Below, piece by piece: positions 54,665 to 63,053 of a DNA stretch of 64,000 bases. The notes beneath the pieces are model-generated. The model saw only the letters and a list, made by a program, of their open reading frames with translations, was not told the DNA's origin and did not search any database. The stretch's first letter is position 1. Each line of letters starts with the position of its first letter. The DNA comes from Lactobacillus amylolyticus DSM 11664. Its GTDB lineage: Bacteria > Bacillota > Bacilli > Lactobacillales > Lactobacillaceae. The position numbers and the translations under genes are program-made. Where the stretch lies: NCBI RefSeq assembly GCF_000178475.1, contig NZ_ADNY01000011.1:1-64000 (forward strand), in the 5' to 3' direction.

Positions 54665-56914
54665 TTGCTTCAGCCAGGATATTTGCTGCTTTTTTGTTTT
54701 TTGACCGCCTCGGTTTCAATGCTATTTTTTATAGCTAAAAGCAAGTGTCAGCGAATAATTGTCTGTTTGTTGCTCATATATTTTGGTTATCTGTTATTTA
54801 AAAAATATGGACAGAATTTATTAGTCTCAGTGGCTTTTTTAGCGATATTTTTCTTATTTGCATTCAAAAATAGTCAAATTAATGAAGTTTCTTTAAATGA
54901 AGATACCGTAGTTAAAGTGTATCCTGATCAAGTTAAGATTAGTGATGACTGGATGTCTGCAACTGGTAGAGTTGGCAAAACTTCAATTTTAATTAGTGGA
55001 AAAATTGCCGCGGAACAAAAGCGCTTGCTAGCATCAGGCAAAACAGTACAAATAAATCATTTAAATGGTGAAGTATCTCAAATATTGCCGGCAACAAATT
55101 TAGGAGAGGTAGATTATCGCAAATACTATGCCGAAAAGAGAATTACTCAAAAAATAGAATTCAAAAATTGTCAGATGCAGCCGGTCAGCTTCGGCTTCAA
55201 GGAAAAGTTGCATCATTTAAGGTTTAATTTGCAACAATATTTTAGCCAGATGCCACCATTGTTGAGCTTTTTTACTAGCGAGTTGCTTTTGGCAGAAAAT
55301 CCATCTTCTGATAAAACTATTATGAATAATTATCGTGATCTTGGTATCATCCATTTGCTTAGCATTTCAGGATTGCATGTTGGCATTTATACCTTAGTGA
55401 TCAGTACGATTCTTTATTTACTGAAATTCACTGATCGACAAGTCTTTTTTGTCTGTGTGCTATTTTTATTCATTGGAATTTTCTTAAGTGCTGGACAGGC
55501 AGGCTTTGTGCGCGCTAGTTTGACTTATTTGCTGGAAGAAATCTTTTCTTTGCGCAAATGGAAGATTACAGGATTTGATCTCTTAGGATTAACCTGTCTT
55601 ATACATTTGTTGTTTTTGCCACGTTTATTTATGAGCAGTGGAGCTATTTTAAGTTATATATTAGCTTTTGGTTTGCAATTAACCCAAGATAAGCAGGGAC
55701 TGATGCAATCCTTTTTAATGAATCTTTTATTGACGCCATTTCTGCTCTTTTTCTTTTTTCAAGTAAATGTGTTAACAATTATTTTTAATAGTTTGGCAAT
55801 ACCATATTTTAATTTTGTGGTGATGCCGGCCTCGTTTTTAAACTTGGTAATTTTTAAGCTAAACCCAAGTTTAAGCTTGAAAATTGAACTGTTGCTAAAG
55901 AGTACGGAAGAAATTATTGGAAAAATTTCGCAAACAAAATTAGGATTAATTGTTTTTGGCAAAATTAATTGGTGGGAATGCTTAATAACTGTGCTGATTG
56001 CAATTGTTTTGATAGCTTATTTATCGAAGAAGAACGCAAAAAGAAAGTGGAAGCTGAGTTTAGCTGCCGGATTAATGGCTACTTATGGAATGGGTTTTTG
56101 CTTAATTCATTTTCCATTAGAAGGTCAGGTTACTTTCATCGATGTTGGACAGGGCGATAGCATTTTAATCACGACGCCATTTCCTAGAAAGGTATATTTG
56201 ATCGATACCGGGGGAAAGCTTAATTTTTCAGGCAAAAAAATCACCCCGCAAGTGAACCGCATAACTTTGCCTTTATTGAAAGCACAGGGAATTAATCAAA
56301 TTGATGGCTTGTTTGTTTCCCATCAGGATGCCGATCACGTTGGGGATGTAGGTCCATTGCTGGAGCAAATTAAAGTGAAAAAACTGTATATGGCAAAAGG
56401 ATTGCTTAATAATCCATCTTTTTGTAAACGAATTGCCGGTAAAACCAGTCAAACCAAGTTGGTTGAATTGCTGGCGGGGATGCAGATCAAAGAACCCAAG
56501 ATTAATTTTCAGGTAGTATATCCTTTTAAGCCCGGTGAGGGGAAAAATGAAGATTCATTATCGCTGACTTTTGAAGTTGCCCATAAACGCTGGCTTTTTA
56601 CCGGAGATTTGGGTCAAGATGGTGAAAAGGAAATTGCAGCAAATTATCCATTAAAAGTTGATTATTTCAAACTGGGCCATCATGGGAGCAAAACTTCTTC
56701 TAATCCGGATTTTTTGAAAGCAATTTCGCCGAGCATGGTTTTTATTTCGGCAGGCAGAAACAATCGCTTTGGTCATCCGCATCAGGAAACCTTGAGCACA
56801 TTGCGCAGTTTGCGTATTCCGTGGGCTTCAACACAAGACTGTGGTATGATTAGCTGGTACTATGGCTTTAAAAAGCCTCACTTTGAACGTTTTGTCATGG
56901 AGAAAATGGAATGA
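54665..56914 (+). CDS. comEC: DNA internalisation channel ComEC
   Basis: A protein of about 749 aa. The N-terminal membrane part, an OB-like DUF4131 region (TAT-like VRVGKTSILISGKIAAE), and the Competence domain with many helices (LLSISGLHVGIYTLV, the H in SGLHVG conserved) come first. The C-terminal metallo-beta-lactamase-like domain has VGQGDSILI, SHQDADHVGD, FTGDLG and KLGHHGSKTSS. It imports single-stranded DNA. All lactamase-like metal motifs are intact. The start is uncertain: TTG at 54665 directly after comEA is used here, without a clear ribosome site; in-frame starts exist upstream within comEA. Confidence 0.93.
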   Translation: MLQPGYLLLFCFLTASVSMLFFIAKSKCQRIIVCLLLIYFGYLLFKKYGQNLLVSVAFLAIFFLFAFKNSQINEVSLNEDTVVKVYPDQVKISDDWMSATGRVGKTSILISGKIAAEQKRLLASGKTVQINHLNGEVSQILPATNLGEVDYRKYYAEKRITQKIEFKNCQMQPVSFGFKEKLHHLRFNLQQYFSQMPPLLSFFTSELLLAENPSSDKTIMNNYRDLGIIHLLSISGLHVGIYTLVISTILYLLKFTDRQVFFVCVLFLFIGIFLSAGQAGFVRASLTYLLEEIFSLRKWKITGFDLLGLTCLIHLLFLPRLFMSSGAILSYILAFGLQLTQDKQGLMQSFLMNLLLTPFLLFFFFQVNVLTIIFNSLAIPYFNFVVMPASFLNLVIFKLNPSLSLKIELLLKSTEEIIGKISQTKLGLIVFGKINWWECLITVLIAIVLIAYLSKKNAKRKWKLSLAAGLMATYGMGFCLIHFPLEGQVTFIDVGQGDSILITTPFPRKVYLIDTGGKLNFSGKKITPQVNRITLPLLKAQGINQIDGLFVSHQDADHVGDVGPLLEQIKVKKLYMAKGLLNNPSFCKRIAGKTSQTKLVELLAGMQIKEPKINFQVVYPFKPGEGKNEDSLSLTFEVAHKRWLFTGDLGQDGEKEIAANYPLKVDYFKLGHHGSKTSSNPDFLKAISPSMVFISAGRNNRFGHPHQETLSTLRSLRIPWASTQDCGMISWYYGFKKPHFERFVMEKME

Positions 56915-57897
56915 ATTTACTTTCTTTATTTAAGAATACGAATAACAATAATCCGCATACGCTAATATGGGGAGACGATGATTTCCTGAATGATTATTTG
57001 GCTCGTTCATATGTAAAAGATGAGCGTTTTGCTTCTTTAGATCATGTAATTGTTGATTGTGAAAATGATGGCCTTGACGAACTGATTGCTGCTTTGACCG
57101 AATCAAGCCTTTTTTCCAATCAAAAAATTATTACGGTTAAACAGCCATTCTTTTTAACAACTAAGGTTGCCAAAAAATATCAAAAGCAGCTAAAACAGCT
57201 GCAGGATATTTTTTCTCATTTGAAAGAATTGGAAGATGTTGTTGTAATTGTTGCTTCATATGAAAAAATTGACCGGCGTAAAAAATTAACCAAAACAATC
57301 ATGGGATCATTTAATGTAGTTGAACCCCTTGTTAGACCATATGAGGTAGCAGCAATTGCGAAGGCGCTCATAAAAGCGGAGGGATATACAATTTCTCAGT
57401 CTGCGTTGCAGATTTTAGTAGAGCGCAGCGATCAAGTGATGGACACGATCTTAAGTAATTATGAAAAGCTGAAAATGGCTTGTGTGGACAAAAAAATCAC
57501 AGAAGAAGCCGTTAAAACGAATGTTGATCTATCGCTAGCTCAAAATATTTTTGCAATTCTAGAGGCAGCCTTAAATCATAACTATCAAGAAGCAATTATC
57601 AGATTAAATGATCAGTTGCGCGAAGGTACGAATGCAATTCAATTGCTGGCTGTTTTTGAAAATCAAATCGAACTTCTACTGGTTGTAAAAATTTTGGCAA
57701 AACGAGGAAGAAGCGAACCGCAAATAGTTAAAGAATTAGGCGTACATCCATATCGAGTTAAGCTCGCACTTAGAAGCCGGATTCAAATTAACAAATTAGA
57801 AAATCTTTTAGCAGAGGCAATTAAGCTGGAATATAACTATAAAAATGGAAATTATCATGACGATAACTTTATTAAAATGTATATTTTGAATGTTTAG
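56911..57897 (+). CDS. holA: DNA polymerase III delta subunit
   Basis: A 328-aa clamp-loader subunit that opens the beta clamp. The N-terminal region HTLIWGDDDFLNDYLARSYV (about 16-35) is the typical F/L-x-G-E/D-D start. LFSNQKIITVKQPFFL and the C-terminal AIQLLAVFENQIELLL and HPYRVKLALRSR segments follow the HolA pattern. There is no P-loop, as expected for delta. The ATG overlaps the comEC stop (ATGA). The usual Firmicute order comEC-holA-rpsT is conserved, with rpsT convergent. Confidence 0.95.
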   Translation: MNLLSLFKNTNNNNPHTLIWGDDDFLNDYLARSYVKDERFASLDHVIVDCENDGLDELIAALTESSLFSNQKIITVKQPFFLTTKVAKKYQKQLKQLQDIFSHLKELEDVVVIVASYEKIDRRKKLTKTIMGSFNVVEPLVRPYEVAAIAKALIKAEGYTISQSALQILVERSDQVMDTILSNYEKLKMACVDKKITEEAVKTNVDLSLAQNIFAILEAALNHNYQEAIIRLNDQLREGTNAIQLLAVFENQIELLLVVKILAKRGRSEPQIVKELGVHPYRVKLALRSRIQINKLENLLAEAIKLEYNYKNGNYHDDNFIKMYILNV

Positions 57898-57903
57898 AAA
57901 TAA

Positions 57904-57945
57904 AAAAAGAAGGCCAGGGGCGTTAACCTCTGACCTTCTTTTGGT
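57904..57945. terminator. Bidirectional terminator between holA and rpsT
   Basis: AAGAAGGCCAGGGG, loop, CCTCTGACCTTCTT with A- and T-tracts on both sides; it serves convergent holA and rpsT. Confidence 0.88.
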
Positions 57946-57951
57946 TTTTAA

Positions 57952-58203
57952 TTACTTAGCTAATTTGCTCAAACGACTCTTATCACGAGAAGCTTTGTTC
58001 TTGTGGATCAAACCCTTTGAAACGGCCTTGTCCAAAGCCTTTTCTGCTTCTATGCGTAACTTGGAGGCGTCTTCTTCGCCAGCTTCTGCGGCAGCCTTGA
58101 ACTTCTTAACAGCAGTTCTTAACTTGTTTAATTGAGCAGCATTACGTTTGTTAGCAGCGTTTTGAGTTTTAACACGCTTAATAGCTGATTTAATTTGTGG
58201 CAT
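57952..58203 (-). CDS. rpsT: 30S ribosomal protein S20
   Basis: An 83-aa, lysine- and alanine-rich three-helix protein starting [20 protein letters not shown], the family signature. It binds 16S rRNA helices 6 and 44. The ATG at 58203 is placed by GGAGGTG eight bases upstream; an in-frame GTG at 58212 lies inside that site. It has its own near-consensus promoter and is divergent from rpsO. Confidence 0.97.
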   Translation of the reverse strand: MPQIKSAIKRVKTQNAANKRNAAQLNKLRTAVKKFKAAAEAGEEDASKLRIEAEKALDKAVSKGLIHKNKASRDKSRLSKLAK

Positions 58204-58240
58204 CAAATTCACCTCCGGATAATGACTTTTTACTTAATTG

Positions 58241-58269
58241 ATTATACTTAAGAATAAAGCTCGATGCAA
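58241..58269 (-). promoter_or_regulatory. rpsT promoter
   Basis: On the minus strand, TTGCAT (58264-58269), 17 bp, TATAAT (58241-58246). Confidence 0.78.
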
Positions 58270-58281
58270 GGTAAATTATAC

Positions 58282-58309
58282 TTGCTTTTTAAAAAAATAA
58301 TTGTATCAT
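58282..58309 (+). promoter_or_regulatory. rpsO promoter
   Basis: TTGCTT (58282-58287), 16 bp, TATCAT (58304-58309), giving a leader of about 90 nt for rpsO. Confidence 0.6.
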
Positions 58310-58315
58310 AGTAAA

Positions 58316-58407
58316 TGTTGTGAACCATTGACGCTGTTTTTTTGCTCACACCTGACGATTAACGTTGTCAATGGCAATTATTTTTAATTTTTGAAAGGTG
58401 AAAATTT
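58316..58407 (+). promoter_or_regulatory. rpsO leader hairpin, possible S15 autoregulatory RNA
   Basis: CCATTGAC (58325-58332) and GTCAATGG (58367-58374) form a perfect 8-bp stem with a structured 34-nt interior. The stem ends about 20 bases before the ribosome site AAAGGTG. S15 represses its own translation through different leader folds in different bacterial groups. This structure is in the right place for such control but is unproven. Confidence 0.5.
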
Positions 58408-58677
58408 ATGGCAATTTCAAAAGAAAAGAAAGACCAACTTATTAAAGAATACGCAACCCACGAAGGTGACACTGGTTCTGTTGAAGTACAAGTTGCACTT
58501 TTAACTGAAGATATCAATAACTTGACTGATCACATGAAGAGTCACAAGCATGACCACCACTCATACGTTGGTTTGCTTAAGAAGATTGGTCACCGTCGTA
58601 ACTTGCTTCGTTACTTACAAGATAACGATCTTGACCGTTACCGTGCATTGATCAAGAAGTTAGGTTTGCGTCGTTAA
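58408..58677 (+). CDS. rpsO: 30S ribosomal protein S15
   Basis: An 89-aa protein with the S15 signature [20 protein letters not shown] and the rRNA-contacting [19 protein letters not shown] segment (residues about 47-65), ending LGLRR. It organises the 16S central domain. AAAGGTG precedes the ATG at 58408. It is a single-gene unit with its own leader and terminator. Codon use is that of a highly expressed gene. Confidence 0.98.
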   Translation: MAISKEKKDQLIKEYATHEGDTGSVEVQVALLTEDINNLTDHMKSHKHDHHSYVGLLKKIGHRRNLLRYLQDNDLDRYRALIKKLGLRR

Positions 58678-58697
58678 TCTTAACTTTAGAAAATCAT

Positions 58698-58733
58698 AGA
58701 AAGCTAGTCCTTTTGGGACTAGCTTTCTTGTTT
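58698..58733 (+). terminator. Terminator after rpsO
   Basis: AAAGCTAGTCC, TTTT loop, GGGACTAGCTTT followed by CTTGTTTTT. Confidence 0.88.
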
Positions 58734-58763
58734 TTGTCATCTATATATCTTTTATGCTAAAAT
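58734..58763 (+). promoter_or_regulatory. rnjB promoter
   Basis: TTGTCA (58734-58739), 18 bp and an extended -10 TGCTAAAAT with TAAAAT at 58758-58763. Confidence 0.6.
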
Positions 58764-58846
58764 TAATAAATACTATAAGTTCGTTTTGATCGTAAGATCC
58801 TTAAAAATGAAAAATCACAAATTAAATAAAGAGAAAAGGAAGTAAA

Positions 58847-60700
58847 ATGGCTGATCAAATTAAAATTATGATTTTGAGTGGCGTACGTGAACAAGGAAAG
58901 GATATGTTCGCTGTTCAAGTCAACGATGAAATATTTGTTTTAGATGCGGGATTAAAGTACCCAGATAGTTCTTTATTCGGGATTGATGTTGTAATTCCTG
59001 ATTTAGACTTCTTTGAGCAATATGGTGACCGGGTTGCAGGAATTTTCTTAACTCACGGTCATGCTGATTCAATTGGAGCACTGCCTTATATTTTGCGCAA
59101 ATATGATATTCCTGTCTTCGGTTCACAATTGACGATTGAATTAGCAAAAATCGACGTTAAGCGCGAGAATAAAAAGCTTAAAAATAGTCTGTTTCATGTC
59201 ATTGATGCTCATACTGAAATTGATTTCAAAAATGCCAGCATCTCATTTTTCCATACAACGCACTCAATTGCTGACTCATTGGGAATTGTTGTTCATACTC
59301 CTGCCGGTGAAGTGGTTTATACAGGTGACTTTAAATTTGATCCATCCGCAGCACCAAATTATCGGACCGATATGGATCGCTTGGCTGAAATTGAAACTAA
59401 ACATGTTTTGGCATTATTAAGCGATTCCTCTAATGCAGAAGCTTGGTTCCCAAGTGCATCGGAACAGGATTTGGAAAAATACGTAACCGATGTCTTTAGA
59501 AACGCTAAAGGTCGAATTATTGTTGCAGCTAAGGCTTCAAACCTTAATAGAGTGCAAGAAGTACTCAATGCGGCAGCTGCTACAGGTCGAAGAGTGCTTT
59601 TAACTGGCCGTGATTTTGCTAAAATCGTTCGGACAGCTATGAAATTAGGTTATCTCGATGTTCCTGATGGCCTTTTAATGAGAGTAAAAGACCTTAAGAC
59701 AACACCTGATGATAAGACAGTTATTTTGGAAACCGGTCGGATGGGTGATCCTTTGAATTCATTGCAAAAAATGGCAAATAAGCGCCACAGTATGATTCGA
59801 ATTCATAAAGGAGATTTGGTCTTTATTGCTACGACACCATCACACGCCGTTGAGACAATGGTGGCTGAAACTAGCGATATGGTTTACCGTGCAGGCGGAA
59901 CAGTAATTCAGCTTGGTCGTGATAAGCATACTAGCGGCCACGCAACTGGAAGAGATTTGCAACTGCTAATCGATATTCTTAAGCCTGATTTCTTATTCCC
60001 AGTTATTGGTGAATATCGTTTAATGGAAATTCATAAGAACTTGGCAATTAAGACAGGAATGAAGAAAGAAGACGTCTTTATTTCTAAGAACGGCGATTGC
60101 TATAATTATGATTTCAAGAAAAAGCGCTTCTATTTAACTGATCCGGTTCCTGGTGAGGATACTATGATTGATGGTTCCGGAGTAGGTGACGTAGGTAATA
60201 TTGTTTTACGTGATCGTGAAATCTTATCAGACGATGGTATTTTTCTTGCGGTTGTAACAATTGACCGCAAGAAGGAAAAGATTGTGGCTAGACCTCAAGT
60301 AACCAGTCGCGGATTTGTTTATATCAAGGCAAATCATAAGTTAATGCACGATTCAATTGAAGTTATTGAGAAAGCAATCAACAATAACTTTGAACATAAG
60401 AAGTTTGATTGGACTGAATTAAAGCAAGATGTAAGAAATGATCTTGAAAAGTTCTTGTACAAGCAAACAAATCTACGCCCTGTAGTTTTGCCGGTTGTGA
60501 TGGAAGTCAACCAAAATCGCCACCGTGCTATGCAGAAGCTTAAAGAAAATAAGACGGATAACAATACGCAAGGTGAGAATGGCACACCAAATAAGCGTAA
60601 GAATTCTCGTAGTTCACAAAATCATAAAGCCGTTAAACCAAGAAAATGGAAAATAGTTAAAAAGAATTCTAAGCCAACAAAGGAAACGAAGGATAATTAA
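58847..60700 (+). CDS. rnjB: Ribonuclease J2
   Basis: A 617-aa paralogue of RNase J1 with the same beta-lactamase/beta-CASP layout. The catalytic zinc motif is degenerate: HGHADS at residues 70-75 instead of HGHEDH, while THSIADSLG, TGDFKFD and HTSGHATGRDLQ remain. RNase J2 of Bacillus has little activity and acts mainly as partner of J1; the same is expected here. The C-terminus carries an extra tail of about 60 basic, Asn/Lys-rich residues (ENKTDNNTQGENGTPNKRKN...), probably unstructured and RNA-binding. AAAAGGAAG precedes the ATG. The next gene starts on the base of its stop. Confidence 0.94.
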   Translation: MADQIKIMILSGVREQGKDMFAVQVNDEIFVLDAGLKYPDSSLFGIDVVIPDLDFFEQYGDRVAGIFLTHGHADSIGALPYILRKYDIPVFGSQLTIELAKIDVKRENKKLKNSLFHVIDAHTEIDFKNASISFFHTTHSIADSLGIVVHTPAGEVVYTGDFKFDPSAAPNYRTDMDRLAEIETKHVLALLSDSSNAEAWFPSASEQDLEKYVTDVFRNAKGRIIVAAKASNLNRVQEVLNAAAATGRRVLLTGRDFAKIVRTAMKLGYLDVPDGLLMRVKDLKTTPDDKTVILETGRMGDPLNSLQKMANKRHSMIRIHKGDLVFIATTPSHAVETMVAETSDMVYRAGGTVIQLGRDKHTSGHATGRDLQLLIDILKPDFLFPVIGEYRLMEIHKNLAIKTGMKKEDVFISKNGDCYNYDFKKKRFYLTDPVPGEDTMIDGSGVGDVGNIVLRDREILSDDGIFLAVVTIDRKKEKIVARPQVTSRGFVYIKANHKLMHDSIEVIEKAINNNFEHKKFDWTELKQDVRNDLEKFLYKQTNLRPVVLPVVMEVNQNRHRAMQKLKENKTDNNTQGENGTPNKRKNSRSSQNHKAVKPRKWKIVKKNSKPTKETKDN

Positions 60701-61533
60701 TGACGACGTTGAGCCAAAAAAACTTGTTAAAGTTAGCTCAGGAAGATGAAGAAAAGGGCCAGATTTCTAATGCTATTCAACTTTTGGAAGAAGCATTGTC
60801 TTATGGTCGTTCGTCAGAAATTGTGATGTCGCTATGTCGGCTGTATCGCAAAAATAACCAAGAAGATCAGGCATACACCCTAATAAAGGAAGAACCTGAT
60901 CTTTTTTCTGAGCCAGAAATATTTGAAGAATACAATAAAATCTTAGCAGCCAACCATTATTTGATTGAAGCATTACAAATTGAGAATCTTTTAGGCAAAA
61001 AAATGCCAATCAAAGTTTTTCCGGAAAAGTTAGATGCTCAGAATAATTTGATGCAGAAATTCAAAAGTAAAAAAGAAGTCAGTCAGTTTGATTACCAAAG
61101 CTTGCTTAAACTGGATTTGGTTAATTATAAAAATTTTGCTCAAAGTCTTTTACTAGACCCAACGCAGAATTTCGCTGTTAGACTTTGTTTATGCGAAGAT
61201 TTTGTTAGATTAGGAATAAGCGATAGAATTCAAGTTTGGGCCCTTGGACAAGTCGAAGAATTCATTCCCAAAGAAACAGAGCTTTTAGAAAAAACAACGG
61301 TTTATCGTGAAGTTATCGGCGGAATCGGGGATCGCTTTAGAAACAATCCAAGTCAACTGCCATTAATGTTAGGCGAAACAAACATCGTGTTAGGCAGTCT
61401 TTACCCTAAACTGAACAAATATATTAAAGATACGGATAGCTTTACTAGCGATTTGATTTCGTATCTTGAAACTAAGGACGGTCGAACACATCAGAAACTT
61501 CTTGACCGCGTTTATGCAAATTTACCAAAATAA
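60700..61533 (+). CDS. TPR-like helical-repeat protein (277 aa)
   Basis: A soluble 277-aa protein. The first 90 residues have TPR-like helix pairs (LAQEDEEKGQISNAIQLLEE, VMSLCRLYRKNNQEDQAYTL). The rest shows no family I can name, though it remains helical. Its ATG overlaps the rnjB stop by one base, so it is co-translated with RNase J2. It lies just upstream of tuf and has no clear terminator of its own. A role beside RNase J2 or in translation is only suggested by position. Confidence 0.75.
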   Translation: MTTLSQKNLLKLAQEDEEKGQISNAIQLLEEALSYGRSSEIVMSLCRLYRKNNQEDQAYTLIKEEPDLFSEPEIFEEYNKILAANHYLIEALQIENLLGKKMPIKVFPEKLDAQNNLMQKFKSKKEVSQFDYQSLLKLDLVNYKNFAQSLLLDPTQNFAVRLCLCEDFVRLGISDRIQVWALGQVEEFIPKETELLEKTTVYREVIGGIGDRFRNNPSQLPLMLGETNIVLGSLYPKLNKYIKDTDSFTSDLISYLETKDGRTHQKLLDRVYANLPK

Positions 61534-61547
61534 TTTTTGCAAAAAGG

Positions 61548-61575
61548 TTTACTTTTTAAATCTATTTAGTATAAT
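61548..61575 (+). promoter_or_regulatory. tuf promoter
   Basis: TTTACT (61548-61553), 16 bp, TATAAT (61570-61575). Predicted start at about 61582. Confidence 0.65.
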
Positions 61576-61581
61576 TAGCTA

Positions 61582-61718
61582 AGGTTGTTTTCATTAGGGC
61601 ATAGCACTAGCATTTTTTACTAGGCATTTGCCGATGAAAGTAGTACAATATTCAACAGAGAATTATCCGTTAACTTATCTCAACGGACTTCTTGCAAATT
61701 TACAGGAGGGTCATTTTA
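61582..61718 (+). promoter_or_regulatory. Structured tuf leader
   Basis: The untranslated leader is about 137 nt. GGCA (61598-61601) and TGCC (61629-61632) enclose a CTAG/CTAG inner stem. Further down, TTATCCGTTAAC and the CAACGGACTT region can pair partly. No T tract follows, so it is not a terminator; it may affect mRNA stability or translation. No known riboswitch class is recognised. Confidence 0.4.
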
Positions 61719-62909
61719 ATGGCAGAAAAAGAACATTATGTTAGAACTAAGCCACACGTAAACATTGGTACTATCGGTCACGTTGACCACGGTAAGACTA
61801 CTTTGACAGCAGCTATCACTACTGTTTTGGCAAAAAAAGGTCTGGCAAAAGCTGAAGACTATCACCAAATCGATGCTGCTCCAGAAGAAAAGGAACGTGG
61901 TATTACTATTAACACCGCCCACGTAGAATACGAAACTGAATATCGTCACTACGCTCACATGGACGCTCCAGGTCACGCCGACTACATCAAGAACATGATT
62001 ACTGGTGCTGCACAAATGGATGGTGCCATCTTGGTTGTTGCCGCAACTGATGGTCCAATGCCACAGACTCGTGAGCACATCTTGCTTGCTCGTCAGGTTG
62101 GTGTTCAATACATCGTTGTATTCTTGAACAAGTGTGATTTGGTTGATGATCCAGAACTTATCGACTTGGTGGAAATGGAAGTTCGTGACTTGTTAACTGA
62201 GTACGATTACCCTGGTGACGACATTCCAGTTGTTCGTGGTTCAGCTTTGAAGGCTTTACAAGGTGACAAGGAAGCTCAAGATCAAATCTTGAAGTTGATG
62301 GAAGTTGTTGATGAATACATCCCAACTCCAGAACGTCAAACTGATAAGCCATTCTTGATGCCAGTTGAAGACGTATTTACTATTACTGGTCGTGGTACTG
62401 TTGCTTCTGGTCGTATTGACCGTGGTACTGTTAAGATCGGTGACGAAGTTGAAATCGTTGGTTTGGTAGACAAGGTTCTTAAGTCAGTTGTTACTGGTTT
62501 GGAAATGTTCCACAAGACTTTGGACGTGGGTGAAGCCGGCGATAACGTTGGTATCTTACTTCGTGGTATTAACCGTGACCAAGTTGTTCGTGGTCAAGTA
62601 TTGGCTGCACCTGGCTCAATTAAAACCCACAAGGAATTCAAGGGTCAAGTTTATATCTTGAAGAAAGAAGAAGGTGGACGTCACACCCCATTCTTCTCAG
62701 ATTACCGTCCACAATTCTACTTCCACACCACTGATATCACTGGTGAAATCGAATTGCCAGAAGGTACTGAAATGGTTATGCCTGGTGATAACACAGAATT
62801 TACTGTTAAGTTAATCAAGCCAGCTGCCATCGAAAAGGGTACTAAGTTCACTATTCGTGAAGGTGGTCGTACCGTTGGTGCTGGTCAGGTTACTGAAATC
62901 CTTGACTAA
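61719..62909 (+). CDS. tuf: Elongation factor Tu
   Basis: A 396-aa translational GTPase that brings aminoacyl-tRNA to the ribosome. G1 GHVDHGKT (about residues 19-26), effector [15 protein letters not shown]3 [13 protein letters not shown]4 NKCDLVDD and the C-terminal barrel ([13 protein letters not shown]) are intact. The ATG at 61719 follows AGGAGGG; an upstream in-frame start at 61692 lies before this site. Very strong codon bias. It stands as a single gene, away from the str operon, followed by a terminator and then tig, as is usual in lactobacilli. Confidence 0.99.
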   Translation: MAEKEHYVRTKPHVNIGTIGHVDHGKTTLTAAITTVLAKKGLAKAEDYHQIDAAPEEKERGITINTAHVEYETEYRHYAHMDAPGHADYIKNMITGAAQMDGAILVVAATDGPMPQTREHILLARQVGVQYIVVFLNKCDLVDDPELIDLVEMEVRDLLTEYDYPGDDIPVVRGSALKALQGDKEAQDQILKLMEVVDEYIPTPERQTDKPFLMPVEDVFTITGRGTVASGRIDRGTVKIGDEVEIVGLVDKVLKSVVTGLEMFHKTLDVGEAGDNVGILLRGINRDQVVRGQVLAAPGSIKTHKEFKGQVYILKKEEGGRHTPFFSDYRPQFYFHTTDITGEIELPEGTEMVMPGDNTEFTVKLIKPAAIEKGTKFTIREGGRTVGAGQVTEILD

Positions 62910-62925
62910 TTTCTAACGATATAGC

Positions 62926-62964
62926 AAAAAGATGTACTTCTGGAAAGAAGTGCATCTTTTTTTG
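62926..62964 (+). terminator. Terminator after tuf
   Basis: AAAAAGATGTACTTC, loop, GAAGTGCATCTTTTTTT; one mismatch in a 15-bp stem. Confidence 0.9.
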
Positions 62965-62972
62965 CTCAAAAT

Positions 62973-63001
62973 TTGTTTTTTGTTTCCTTTTAAGGTAAGA
63001 T
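62973..63001 (+). promoter_or_regulatory. tig promoter
   Basis: TTGTTT (62973-62978), 17 bp, TAAGAT (62996-63001), about 50 bp before the tig ATG. Confidence 0.6.
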
Positions 63002-63053
63002 AACTTAGTATGCAAGTAGCAAACTCAAACTTGACATTGGAGGTATTTAATTA

